In this document: piece after piece, positions 55,260-63,091 of the stretch
Layout of the letters: each line of letters starts with the position of its first letter
Position numbering within the stretch: position 1 is the first letter of the stretch
Origin: Streptomonospora wellingtoniae
GTDB taxonomy: Bacteria; Actinomycetota; Actinomycetes; Streptosporangiales; Streptosporangiaceae
Reading direction: 5' to 3'
NCBI RefSeq assembly: GCF_031845375.1
Contig: NZ_JAVREK010000016.1
Location: forward strand, 1-64,000
DNA length: 64,000 nucleotides
Made by a program: the position numbers and the translations under genes
Notes under the pieces: model-generated
The model's input: only the letters and a program-made list of their open reading frames with translations
The model's database searches: none
What the model was told of the DNA's origin: nothing

Positions 55260-56390
55260 ATGCCGACTCCCCACGGTATTACCCCGACCGCCGGTCAGGG
55301 TTTGCTCCACGGCGACCGCGAAGGCCGCATCGCCGGCTACGTCCTCAAGGTCATCCGGCAGGTCCTGGGCTCCACACAGGAAGACCTCGCCGAACGCTTG
55401 AGGGTGGACGTGACCACGGTGCAGGGATGGGAGTCAGGCCGCCGCCCACTGACGGCGGTTTCGGCCGGCACCTACCTGCGCATACGCCACTTCCTGCTGC
55501 GGTCGGGCGCATCGCCGCGGCTGCTCCCCCAGCTCGATACGGCGATGGAGGCCGACCGGTTCATCGGCTACGTCCTCAGCAGCGAAGGCCCAATCGAGCT
55601 CGACGGGCACCCGCTGGCGAGCTGGGTCATCACCCGCCCCTTCACCGACCTCCTCGGCTGGACCTTCACCGGCACCGCCCCGGCCGCACTGGCCGAGGCA
55701 CCGGTGCGCCGCCGCGGCCCCGCACCGCCCGGCCCCCAATTGGCCGCCGACGAACGCCGCCACGTCATGGACCACTTGCGCGACGCCGCCGAGCAGGCCG
55801 CACCCGACACAGCTGAAGGGGCGCTGCTGCGCCGCCAGGCCCACTACGTCGCCGGCTACGACCAGTCCAGCGAAACGGTCGAGTGGCTGGCGGTGATGCA
55901 GCGCACCGAGCAGCGGCGGCTGCGCTCCGACGAATGGACGCCATCATGGGCGGTGGTGCGCTCCGGCGCCCACACGCTGGCCCGCCAGGGCGACGCCGAT
56001 GCTCTGCCGCAGTTCATCGGCGTCCACGTCGAAACCGACGAGTGCGAGATCGCGAACCTGAACTACTGGGCGTACTGGCTCGGGGAACTCACCGATCCCC
56101 AGCTTGACGACACGTTCATGATCGAAGTCGATCTCGGCGCCTGGCACGGTGACCGGCTGCTGGAGCATCTGACCGCCAAGCTCGTGGCGGGCAACCCCTA
56201 CGTGGACGTGGTCGCTCATAGCTTGTGGTCGCTCGTGCACCGCAAACCCGACGCGATCACCCCCACCCGCGGCACCGCTCTCAGCAGCGCCGCCAAGCGC
56301 ATCCTCGACGAGGACGGCGCGATGTCGCCGCAGTCGCGCCGCGAACTCAACGAGGTGCTTTACGCTCTACGGATCATCCACCGGCGGTGA
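55260..56390 (+). CDS. XRE-family helix-turn-helix regulator with long C-terminal domain
   Basis: The 376-aa protein has a HTH at about residues 36-62 (LGSTQEDLAERLRVDVTTVQGWESGRRPL) and a large helical C-terminal part (ADERRHVMDHLRDAAEQAAPDTAEGALLRRQAHYVAGYD, IANLNYWAYWLGELTDPQLDD) similar to TPR-like sensor regions of actinomycete regulators. ATG 55260 follows AGGAGG. It is divergent from the small-gene/methyltransferase group and upstream of an HD hydrolase, so it probably controls both. Confidence 0.87.
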   Translation: MPTPHGITPTAGQGLLHGDREGRIAGYVLKVIRQVLGSTQEDLAERLRVDVTTVQGWESGRRPLTAVSAGTYLRIRHFLLRSGASPRLLPQLDTAMEADRFIGYVLSSEGPIELDGHPLASWVITRPFTDLLGWTFTGTAPAALAEAPVRRRGPAPPGPQLAADERRHVMDHLRDAAEQAAPDTAEGALLRRQAHYVAGYDQSSETVEWLAVMQRTEQRRLRSDEWTPSWAVVRSGAHTLARQGDADALPQFIGVHVETDECEIANLNYWAYWLGELTDPQLDDTFMIEVDLGAWHGDRLLEHLTAKLVAGNPYVDVVAHSLWSLVHRKPDAITPTRGTALSSAAKRILDEDGAMSPQSRRELNEVLYALRIIHRR

Positions 56391-56401
56391 GAAAGGATCA
56401 C

Positions 56402-56989
56402 ATGGCAGACCAGCAGGACACCCGCGTCGTTGACTTCCTCTACGAGGCCGGGATGCTGAAGCGGTACAAGCGCACCGGGTGGGTGGTCGCGGGCGTCGCC
56501 GACGCCGAGTCCATCGCCGACCACGCCTACCGGACCACGATCGCCGCCGCCGTCATCGCCGCCATGGAGGGAGCAGATCCCCAGCGCGCCGCGTTCCTCG
56601 CCGCGTTCCACGACTCCCAGGAAACCCGCGTTACCGATATCCCCTACCTCGGTAAGCGCTACCTGAAAGCTGCGCCCAACCCCGAGGTGACTGCGGACCA
56701 GGTTGCGGGCCTGCCTGAAGAGGTCGCCTCAGCGGTGAAAGGCGCCGTCGCCGAATACGAGGACCGGCAGAGCCCCGAAGCGGTGTGCGCGCGCGACGCC
56801 GACAAACTGGAGTGCCTGCTCCAAGCGGTCGAATACCGCGAGCAGCGGGGCGGGCAGACGCAGGCGTGGATCGACACCTCCCTGGAGCAGTTGAAGACGG
56901 CTTCGGCCAAGCGGCTCGCCCAGGAGGCCCTGAACCGCGGGTCGCTGGAGTGGATGCACGAGACCCGCGACAGCAAGCCGGCCCTGTAG
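56402..56989 (+). CDS. HD-domain hydrolase (YfbR/HDDC2-like)
   Basis: The 195-aa protein has an HD metal site: ESIADHAYRTTIAAAVIA, FLAAFHDSQETRVTDI and CARDADKLECLLQAVEY, with the H...HD...D spacing of 5'-deoxyribonucleotidase-like proteins. It probably hydrolyses nucleoside monophosphates. ATG 56402 follows AAAGGA, 11 bases after the regulator stop, so both form an operon. Confidence 0.9.
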   Translation: MADQQDTRVVDFLYEAGMLKRYKRTGWVVAGVADAESIADHAYRTTIAAAVIAAMEGADPQRAAFLAAFHDSQETRVTDIPYLGKRYLKAAPNPEVTADQVAGLPEEVASAVKGAVAEYEDRQSPEAVCARDADKLECLLQAVEYREQRGGQTQAWIDTSLEQLKTASAKRLAQEALNRGSLEWMHETRDSKPAL

Positions 56990-57016
56990 CCGCATCTGCA
57001 TTTCGAGCCTGGGCCA

Positions 57017-57490
57017 TCACAGTGGCTGGGTCCATGGGCCCAGGCGTTCATCCCTCCCTGGACGCGACCATGTGACGGACAAGGGGTCGCTGCTTGCCAA
57101 GGTGCGCATATCGAGCAGCCGGATCGCCGATCGGGCGGGTATGGCGTCCCCGTTCTCGAAGTCGCTTGCCATCACACTCCCGCTGATCTCCACGTTTCTG
57201 GCCTCTTCGTCGCTGTTGTTCATGAGGCGGTAGCTCCGACCTTCTTTGATCAAGTGCCACGGCACCTCGGGGCGGTCGGCGTTGGACTTCGCGAGCCGCA
57301 CCATCTCCTCGTCGGCGTCCGCGGAACGCTGCACCGCACCGGCTGAAAGCTCGGCAGCGTGGGCCGAACGAGTCGATGCTCCGAGACTCTTGGTGCTGAT
57401 GACAGCGCTGTATATCGAGATGCCCAGGGCGAACAGCGCAATGATTGCGGCGGCCAGGCTGCCGATGCCGATGCCGAGGGTGACGTCCAT
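57017..57490 (-). CDS. Single-pass membrane protein of unknown function
   Basis: The 157-aa protein begins MDVTLGIGIGSLAAAIIALFALGISIYSAVIST, one membrane helix, then a short coiled-coil-like segment (LSAGAVQRSADADEEMVRLAKSN) and a beta-rich domain (VPWHLIKEGRSYRLMNNSDEEARNVEISGSV). Such small actinomycete proteins have no assigned function. It is preceded on the same strand by a 42-codon proline-rich gene. Confidence 0.75.
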   Translation of the reverse strand: MDVTLGIGIGSLAAAIIALFALGISIYSAVISTKSLGASTRSAHAAELSAGAVQRSADADEEMVRLAKSNADRPEVPWHLIKEGRSYRLMNNSDEEARNVEISGSVMASDFENGDAIPARSAIRLLDMRTLASSDPLSVTWSRPGRDERLGPWTQPL

Positions 57491-57504
57491 CGTCGTGATG
57501 CTCC

Positions 57505-57633
57505 CTATCCGTGGGTTTGAAAATGAGGCTGGTGGAGGACCACGCGCTGCGCGCCGGTGGACATGCCGGGCTTGCTGGGCGGGCCGGTCGGGGGGATCGG
57601 CAGCGGAGGCGGGGGGACGTTGCCGTAGCTCAT
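57505..57633 (-). CDS. Possible 42-aa proline-rich peptide gene
   Basis: ATG 57633 is preceded by GAGGAG at good spacing and reads MSYGNVPPPPLPIPPTGPPSKPGMSTGAQRVVLHQPHFQTHG. It ends 14 bases before the membrane-protein start, as in an operon. The Shine-Dalgarno and position favour a real gene; no family is known. Confidence 0.5.
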   Translation of the reverse strand: MSYGNVPPPPLPIPPTGPPSKPGMSTGAQRVVLHQPHFQTHG

Positions 57634-57838
57634 GGCCTGCTCCTCGGCGCTGGGGGGGGTGAGAGCTGGAACGCTACACACGGACGGTGACGAACGCGGG
57701 GAAACGTCCAAAGGCGGGGTTGGCCGCCTCAGGCCACGCCGACCGGTCAATTCACACAGGGGTTTCGCCGTCGGCCTCCTCCTCGGCTACGTGCAGCTTC
57801 ACCCCGCGTGTTCGTCAGCGCTTCGCCGCTATGCAGAC

Positions 57839-57882
57839 TGCTGAAACGCCCGGATAGAGCGCCGGATCCGGGCATTTCAGCA
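57839..57882. repeat. Stem-loop repeat, copy C
   Basis: TGCTGAAA pairs with TTTCAGCA, a single mismatch (C/A) follows, and GCCCGGAT pairs with ATCCGGGC around a 10-nt loop. The stop codon of the minus-strand membrane-protein gene (57877) lies in its right arm. Confidence 0.78.
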
Positions 57883-58602
57883 CGATCGTCGGCCCCGTGC
57901 GTCCTTCAGGCGTACCGGAACGGGTTTTACCGGCTCGCCGGAGGGTGCTCCCGGGACGCGGCGGTTGGTCGAGATCGCCGCGGCCACCGTCCAGGCGATT
58001 ACCGCGATCCCCGCCGCGACCAGCAGCACGTTCGCAAGACCGTTGGCGACGCTCAGCCACGGGGTGTCCGCGCGCCGCCACATGTCGAGGGCGATCGCCG
58101 CGACCAAGACCAGCATCAGCAGCGGGCACCGCCGGGCGCGGTAGCCGGCGAGGGCACCGAGTACGGCACCGGCGACGGCGATCGGGAGCAGCGGGGATAG
58201 GACCAGCCCCACAGCGGTGTCCAGCACGCTCGGCTCGGAAATCGGCGAAGGGAACGGCCGGTCGCGGGCCGCCCACGCCCGGGCATCGGCCACCTGCGCG
58301 AGGTGGCTCCCGACCGTGTAGACGGTGAGCGCCACGACGGCGAACGCCGCACCGACGCCCGCGGCTTGCCTCGCCGAACGCGCGGCACCATAACCCAGGA
58401 GCACAGGGAGCACACACCATCCGAAGTAGGTGTCGAGCAGCGTGAGCAGGCCGCAGTAGAGCAGGGTCGGCAGCGTATGGTCCGCCAGCCCGGACTCCCG
58501 CGCTGTGAACGGGACCCGGTCGGCGCCCACCGATGCCAGGCCGACCGTGGCCCCGCCGACCAGCAGGATCAGCACCACGACCGACCTTCGACGCCACCCC
58601 AC
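57877..58602 (-). CDS. Membrane protein of unknown function
   Basis: The 241-aa protein starts at GTG 58602 (VGWRRRSVVVLILLVGGATVGLASVG), behind GGAGG, and has about six hydrophobic segments including LPTLLYCGLLTLLDTYFGWCVLPVLLGYG, VGAAFAVVALTVYTVGSHLA, LLPIAVAGAVLGALAGY and VANGLANVLLVAAGIAVIAWTVAAAI. The charged tail ends in RGRRSC inside stem-loop C. No family is recognised. Confidence 0.7.
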   Translation of the reverse strand: MGWRRRSVVVLILLVGGATVGLASVGADRVPFTARESGLADHTLPTLLYCGLLTLLDTYFGWCVLPVLLGYGAARSARQAAGVGAAFAVVALTVYTVGSHLAQVADARAWAARDRPFPSPISEPSVLDTAVGLVLSPLLPIAVAGAVLGALAGYRARRCPLLMLVLVAAIALDMWRRADTPWLSVANGLANVLLVAAGIAVIAWTVAAAISTNRRVPGAPSGEPVKPVPVRLKDARGRRSC

Positions 58603-58766
58603 ACACGCCTCCAGCAAATTCACCACCGGACTGGCCGGACGCTCACTGTGCCACAGCCGCGGACCGGATCGCACAGTCTCGGTGGCGGCCGATGCCGGAG
58701 AGGCTCGGAGGGTTCCTGCCTCCGGTATCGAGCGTGGACATCGTTTGGATGCCCACACCCTGGTCG

Positions 58767-59069
58767 TCACATGTCCTCGGCCTTGAGGGTGGAGAGGAAG
58801 GCGTGCCAGGAGGAGGCGGGGAAGGTGAGGTGGCCCAGGTCGCGGTGCTGGGTGTCGCGGATGTGGATGTGGCGGGGGGTGTTGGCGAGTTCGAGGCAGG
58901 CGCCTGCGTTGCCGCCGCTATGGGTGGACTTGTGCCAGTCGGCGACCTCGACGCAGTGGCCTCCTTGGTTGCCGCTGTAGCTGGACTTGTACCACTCGGC
59001 TACTTCGACGCAGTTGCCGCCGTGAGCCCCGCTGTAGCTGGACTTGTGCCAGCTCAAACCATCAGGCAT
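58767..59069 (-). CDS. DUF397 protein with triplicated motif
   Basis: The 100-aa protein carries three successive W-(H/Y)-KSSYSG..GG.CVEVA units: SWHKSSYSGAHGGNCVEVA, EWYKSSYSGNQGGHCVEVA and DWHKSTHSGGNAGACLELA. It ends with the usual DUF397 RDTQHRDLGHLTFPASSWHAFL. Single DUF397 proteins have one or two units. Such proteins act with the adjacent XRE regulator in Streptomyces development (WhiJ/AbaA-like systems). ATG 59069 overlaps the XRE gene by eight bases. Confidence 0.92.
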   Translation of the reverse strand: MPDGLSWHKSSYSGAHGGNCVEVAEWYKSSYSGNQGGHCVEVADWHKSTHSGGNAGACLELANTPRHIHIRDTQHRDLGHLTFPASSWHAFLSTLKAEDM

Positions 59070-59877
59070 CGAGTTCTCCTAGGATTACTCGGATCAGATC
59101 AGCAGACGCGGTCGGCGACATGGCCTCCGCTTGGAGAGCTCCGAAGATCGTCGTGGACTCCCGGACTTGGTCTTCGTCATCGATGAGCTCTCCGCCCATC
59201 GCATGCTCGGCATAGGCAACTGTCGGACGGCCATGGAAGGCCATAACGCGAAACGGACCTGAGAGCCCTGGATGGCACCGGGTCTCATGCGGCACCAACT
59301 GAAGCTGGATCTGCTGATCACCTATGAGCTTCAGCAGGTGGGCCAACTGCCCCCGCATCGCCTGGTCATCTCCGACGACACGTCGCACCACCACCTCGTC
59401 CAGAACTGTCCAGAATAGCGGCCGATCATCCTTGGCAAGGATATCGCTACGGTTCATCCGGGATTCAACTAGACGGTCCACTTCTGCGTCGCGATACCAA
59501 GGACGACCTGAACGCAACACGGCCCGCGCGTAGTCCGCAGTCTGCACCAAGCCGGGCACAAGGGCCATCTGATACTCGCGGATCTCCGTGGCTTGTCGTT
59601 CAAGAACAACGACCTCACGAAACCACTCAGGGACATCCTCTTGGTTCATGAGGTTCACCCACAGACGCGAGAGGCTCCCGCCTGTGTTGAGCACCGCGTC
59701 GATCGCTTCCGCATGCTCCCGTTTCGGTGTTCTTGTCCCTCGCTCCAGTGAGCTCATCATCGCCGGCGAGATGTTGATGCTCTTCGCAAGTTGGTCTTGT
59801 GAACCACCTGCAATCCGGCGTGACCGCCTGACTTCAGCCCCGAACCGAGCCCACGTCGAGTGAACTTTCTCCACCAT
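59062..59877 (-). CDS. XRE-family regulator with DUF5753 domain
   Basis: The 271-aa regulator has a HTH (ARFGAEVRRSRRIAGGSQDQLAKSINISPAMMSSLERGTRTP) and a DUF5753 domain (EWFREVVVLERQATEIREYQMALVPGLVQTADYARAVL; VTVLDEVVVRRVVGD-like; LSGPFRVMAFHGRPTVAYAEH). It is of the WhiJ-like class paired with DUF397. ATG 59877 has no Shine-Dalgarno and follows a TAGTCT -10-like element, so it is probably leaderless; GTG 59883 is an alternative. G+C is lower than in the neighbours. Confidence 0.92.
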   Translation of the reverse strand: MVEKVHSTWARFGAEVRRSRRIAGGSQDQLAKSINISPAMMSSLERGTRTPKREHAEAIDAVLNTGGSLSRLWVNLMNQEDVPEWFREVVVLERQATEIREYQMALVPGLVQTADYARAVLRSGRPWYRDAEVDRLVESRMNRSDILAKDDRPLFWTVLDEVVVRRVVGDDQAMRGQLAHLLKLIGDQQIQLQLVPHETRCHPGLSGPFRVMAFHGRPTVAYAEHAMGGELIDDEDQVRESTTIFGALQAEAMSPTASADLIRVILGELDA

Positions 59878-59883
59878 GTTCAC
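59860..59883. promoter_or_regulatory. Inverted repeat across the XRE start codon
   Basis: GTGAAC (59860-59865) and GTTCAC (59878-59883) form a 6-12-6 dyad around the XRE ATG, a plausible autoregulatory site. Confidence 0.4.
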
Positions 59884-60024
59884 AAGACTACACCGGTCGT
59901 TCCGCACACCACCACCACTTTCCACAAAATGCGCCGGTCAAGTGGAATGCATTGCCCATAGAGTCCGGTGAAGTCCACTGTGTTGGTTGTGCAGGACGGA
60001 CTTCGAGTCGCGCCGCACAAAAGC

Positions 60025-60059
60025 GGCCCTGGCCGGTGCTGGAACACCGAACCAGGGCC
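60025..60059 (+). promoter_or_regulatory. Stem-loop in the leader of the ATPase operon
   Basis: GGCCCTGG (60025-60032) pairs with CCAGGGCC (60052-60059), with an inner GGTG/CACC stem and CTGGAA loop. It sits 34 bases before the ATG of the anti-sigma-type ATPase. It might be an attenuator, a roadblock for the divergent transcript, or a stabiliser. Confidence 0.55.
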
Positions 60060-60093
60060 TTAGCCCACAACCTGAAAGAGCAGGTGAGGACTC

Positions 60094-60588
60094 ATGACAT
60101 ACGCTATCGCCCCCACATCCCCGCCCCCGCGGCGGTTCCGGGTGCGGCGATGTTCCTTTCGATTCGACGGGCGGCCGCCGAGCGTGAAGGCCGCTCGGGG
60201 CTGGTTGGACGTCCGGATGAACGTCGCCGACGTCCCCGAGGAGACCGCCGACACCGCGCGGCTGCTGCTCTCCGAACTCGCCACGAACGCCCTGATCCAC
60301 ACGGCCAGCGGTCACGACGGCGGAGCCTTCTACGTGCGGGCCTACTTCTCCCCTGGCCGGCTCCGCGTGGAGGTCCGCGACGCCGGAGGCGCCCCGCCCT
60401 CCTTCCCGGTCGCCGCGCCGGACCCCGACGCCGAGCGCGGGCGCGGGCTGCTACTCGTCAGCGTCCTCGCCGACCGGTGGGGACGCTTCGAGAGCGGGCG
60501 CGGGCCGGGGATGTTCTTCGAGCTGCGCTGGGCCACCCAGCCGGGCCGCGACAGCGCGCCCGCTCCGATGGCCGAGAGCCTCCGGTGA
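60094..60588 (+). CDS. Anti-sigma-type ATP-binding protein (HATPase, RsbW-like)
   Basis: The 164-aa protein has a GHKL ATPase core: LLLSELATNALIHTAS (N-box), VEVRDAGGAPPSFP (G1) and RGRGLLLVSVLADRWG (G2). Streptomyces genomes have many such genes beside XRE/DUF397 pairs. It is likely a serine kinase/anti-sigma regulator. ATG 60094 follows GGTGAGGA. It is translationally coupled to the next two genes. Confidence 0.9.
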   Translation: MTYAIAPTSPPPRRFRVRRCSFRFDGRPPSVKAARGWLDVRMNVADVPEETADTARLLLSELATNALIHTASGHDGGAFYVRAYFSPGRLRVEVRDAGGAPPSFPVAAPDPDAERGRGLLLVSVLADRWGRFESGRGPGMFFELRWATQPGRDSAPAPMAESLR

Positions 60589-60839
60589 CCGCCGTGCCGG
60601 GATACAACCTCTGGCCGAGCGATGAGCTCCGGCAACTGCGCGCCGACTTCCCTGACTACCTCATCTTCGAACTGCACAGCGAGCAGTGGCGGCCGACCTT
60701 CATCGCTACCCACACGCCCCCGGCGGTGCAAGGCGCGGCCGACGTCGTCCGCGCTGACGATGCCGAAGCGCTGCGCACCAAGCTGTCGAGGCAGCCGAGC
60801 ACGTGCCCGCACCCGCGCCGGGAGGGTGAGCAATCGTGA
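60585..60839 (+). CDS. Small protein of unknown function (84 aa)
   Basis: GTG 60585 lies in the stop of the ATPase gene (GTGA). The product VTAVPGYNLWPSDELRQLRADFPDYLIFELHSEQWRPTFIATHT is a common partner of XRE/HATPase loci in actinomycetes. Function unknown. Confidence 0.75.
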   Translation: MTAVPGYNLWPSDELRQLRADFPDYLIFELHSEQWRPTFIATHTPPAVQGAADVVRADDAEALRTKLSRQPSTCPHPRREGEQS

Positions 60840-61177
60840 TGGGGACACGCACCTCAGCAGAGCGCGAGGCGACCACCCGGTGGGAGCTGGCCAGTCTCCG
60901 CCGCACCTGCCGACCGCTGGGCTGGACGATCTGGTACGGCAAGGCGACCGGTCAGTACTGGGCGGCGCACACCCGCGCGATGGTACTGCTGTGCGGCGAC
61001 GATGCGGCAGAGCTGGCCGCGGCGATCGAGTGGTTCGGAAGGTACCGGTCGGAAGCGTTGCAGCCGGGGCCCCGCCGGGGTTTCGGCTCTGCACCGAAAA
61101 TGCGGCGTGCGCTCGGCGGCAAGCCGGCTCCCAGCGCTTCGCGCCCACGCGCCCCATTGCCGCAGCCTGTTGGGTGA
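60836..61177 (+). CDS. Small protein of unknown function (113 aa)
   Basis: GTG 60836 overlaps the preceding stop (GTGA). The product contains WELASLRRTCRPLGWTIWYGKATGQYWAAHTRAMVLLCGDDAAELAAAIEWFGRY, followed by a basic, Pro-rich tail. It is the third gene of the ATPase operon. Function unknown. Confidence 0.72.
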   Translation: MMGTRTSAEREATTRWELASLRRTCRPLGWTIWYGKATGQYWAAHTRAMVLLCGDDAAELAAAIEWFGRYRSEALQPGPRRGFGSAPKMRRALGGKPAPSASRPRAPLPQPVG

Positions 61178-61254
61178 CCGCCGCTGAAGTTCGCTGACCA
61201 TGTCCGATCTGGGGGCCGGAAGCGCAGCTTCCGGCCCCCAGATGCTTCTCCCTC

Positions 61255-61534
61255 TACCGCTTCGCGGTGCGCTTGGTGCGGGTGGCCTTGGCGGGGCGCC
61301 ACTGACGCAGGTCGTCGTCGGTCAGACCGTGCTCGCCCTGGATCTGCTGCCGGTAGTTGGCGAGGAACGCTGCGGGACTGCCGCTGTAGGTGATGTCGAA
61401 ACTCGTCGTGCCACCGAGTCAGCCACGGCTGGAGTTCCAGCAGTCCGGCCGACGCCGAGGCCGTACACGTCCAGGGCCACCGGATCGGGGCGCTGCGCCG
61501 TCAGCTCGGGGGCCAGGTAGGGGTCGGCTCACGT
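61255..61534 (-). pseudogene. Relic resembling a protein kinase fragment and the PglX C-terminus
   Basis: The minus strand encodes YLAPELTAQRPDPVALDVYGLG (61534-61460), which has the APE and DVYGLG motifs of a Ser/Thr kinase, then, with frameshifts, LLELQPWLTRWHDEF and FDITYSGSPAAFLANYRQQIQGEHGLTDDDLRQWRPAKATRTKRTAKR ending at about 61256. The last block resembles the C-terminus of BREX-2 PglX methyltransferases. An extra T near 61398 and stops upstream show decay. The identity of both pieces is tentative. Confidence 0.4.
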
Positions 61535-61673
61535 CCTCGATGCTGACAGAGTTCGAGCGAAGCGATCTCTCTCTTCTGGAGACTCTGCTCGGTAAGGCAT
61601 GCGGAGAATCCTCGCTGCAGATGGTGACTTTCACCCATCAGCCCAATCTGAGACCCTGGATCGCCGCCCGCGC

Positions 61674-62894
61674 TCAGTCGTCGCGCTCCAGGGGGCAGGT
61701 CATGCAGTGAGGGCCTCCGCGGCCGCGGCCGAGCTCGCTGCCGCTGATCTCCAGGACCTCGACTCCGCGGTCGCGGAGGTAGGTGTTGGACGCGGCGTTG
61801 CGCTCGTAGGCGACCACCGTGCCCGGCTCCAGGGCGAAGACGTTGCAGCCGTCGTCCCACTGCTCCCGCTCGGAGGAGAACACGTCCTGGGTCGGGGTCA
61901 GCACGGTGACCTCGTCCAGCCCGGCGGCTTCGGCGATGGCGGCGTGCATGCGCTCGGGCGGGTTGTCGGTGACCTTCAGCTCCTTGTCGGTGTCGCCGGG
62001 CTCGATGGTGTAGGAGGGCAGCATGCCCAGGCCCGCGTACTTGGTGAACACGCCGCGGTCCACGCACGTCATCACGGTGTCGAGGTGCATGATGGCGCGC
62101 GCCTTGGGCATCCACAGCCCCAGCAGCCGCTGCGCGCCGCCGCGGGCGAACAGCTCGTGGGCGAGCATCTCCACCGCCTGGGGCTGGGTTCGCTCGCTGA
62201 GGCCCACCAGCACCGAGCCGTTGCCGATGGGCATGACGTCGCCGCCCTCGATGGTGGCCGGCCCCCAGGCGTGGCCGGGGTTCCACAGCTCGAACGCGGC
62301 ATCGGCGAACAGCGGGTGCCAGCGGTAGACCGCCTCGTAGTGGATGGTCTCGCGGCGCCGCGCCTTCTTGCGCATCGCGTTGATCGAGACCCCGCCGCCG
62401 ATCCAGCAGGAGGTGTCGCGGGTGAAGAGGTGGTTGGGCAGCGGCGTCAGCACGAATTCGTCCGGACCGAGGGTGTGGAACCACACCGAGCGGGGCTCCT
62501 CGATGCGCTCCAGCAGCTCGCGCTTGGTGATGCCGCCGATGAGGTACCGGCACAGGGAGGCGGGGTCCATCGCCTCGAACGCCGCGCGCAGCGCGTCGAC
62601 CGCCATCGGGCCGAAGAAGCGCTGGTCCCAGATGCAGTCGAGCACGTAGGCGCGGGCCTCCGGCAGCGCCAGCACCTCCTGCAGCAGGTCGCCGAAGAGG
62701 TGCACCGCGACCCCGCGCGAGCGCAGCAGTGCGGTGAAGGCGTCGTGCTCCTCGCGCGCCCGCTCGGCCCACAGCACGTCGTCGAAGAGCAGCGCGTCGT
62801 TGTTGGAGGGGGTGAGCCGGCTCAGCTCCAGGCCGGGACGGTGGACGATCACCTGCCGCAGCCGTCCCACCTCGGAGGTCACCGAAAACGCCAT
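61674..62894 (-). CDS. arcA: Arginine deiminase
   Basis: The 406-aa enzyme hydrolyses arginine to citrulline and ammonia. Signatures: TSEVGRLRQVIVHRPGLELSRLTP, HLFTRDTSCWIGGGVSI, IEGGDVMPIGNGSVLVG, MHLDTVMTCVDRGVF and the C-terminal catalytic cysteine in GPHCMTCPLERDD. ATG 62894 is the family start. No arcB or arcC lies adjacent, so it may serve ammonia or acid-stress needs rather than a full ADI pathway. Confidence 0.96.
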   Translation of the reverse strand: MAFSVTSEVGRLRQVIVHRPGLELSRLTPSNNDALLFDDVLWAERAREEHDAFTALLRSRGVAVHLFGDLLQEVLALPEARAYVLDCIWDQRFFGPMAVDALRAAFEAMDPASLCRYLIGGITKRELLERIEEPRSVWFHTLGPDEFVLTPLPNHLFTRDTSCWIGGGVSINAMRKKARRRETIHYEAVYRWHPLFADAAFELWNPGHAWGPATIEGGDVMPIGNGSVLVGLSERTQPQAVEMLAHELFARGGAQRLLGLWMPKARAIMHLDTVMTCVDRGVFTKYAGLGMLPSYTIEPGDTDKELKVTDNPPERMHAAIAEAAGLDEVTVLTPTQDVFSSEREQWDDGCNVFALEPGTVVAYERNAASNTYLRDRGVEVLEISGSELGRGRGGPHCMTCPLERDD

Positions 62895-63091
62895 GGGCTC
62901 CTCGCTTCTCGTTCCGCCTCCGCCCGCGCCGTGCGGGGTGAAGGTCAGCATTCCGTGCAACCGGGTGTCCGAAACCTCGGCGTGTCCCGGTCGGCCCGGC
63001 GGCGCACCGGCGGCGTACCGGCGGTCTGCCGGGGCGGATCGAGGCGGGCGGGGCGGCGCGGCCGGACGGGGGGCGCCTAAGATGGGCGCCT

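Noticed and set aside
57508..57844. Plus-strand frames around 57.6-57.8 kb as further small genes
   Set aside because: No Shine-Dalgarno or conserved motif; the region is better explained by the minus-strand 42-codon gene and stem-loop C.
45567..61673. CRISPR array, transposase or integrase in the accessory island
   Set aside because: No direct-repeat array with regular spacers and no transposase or integrase motif was found on either strand.
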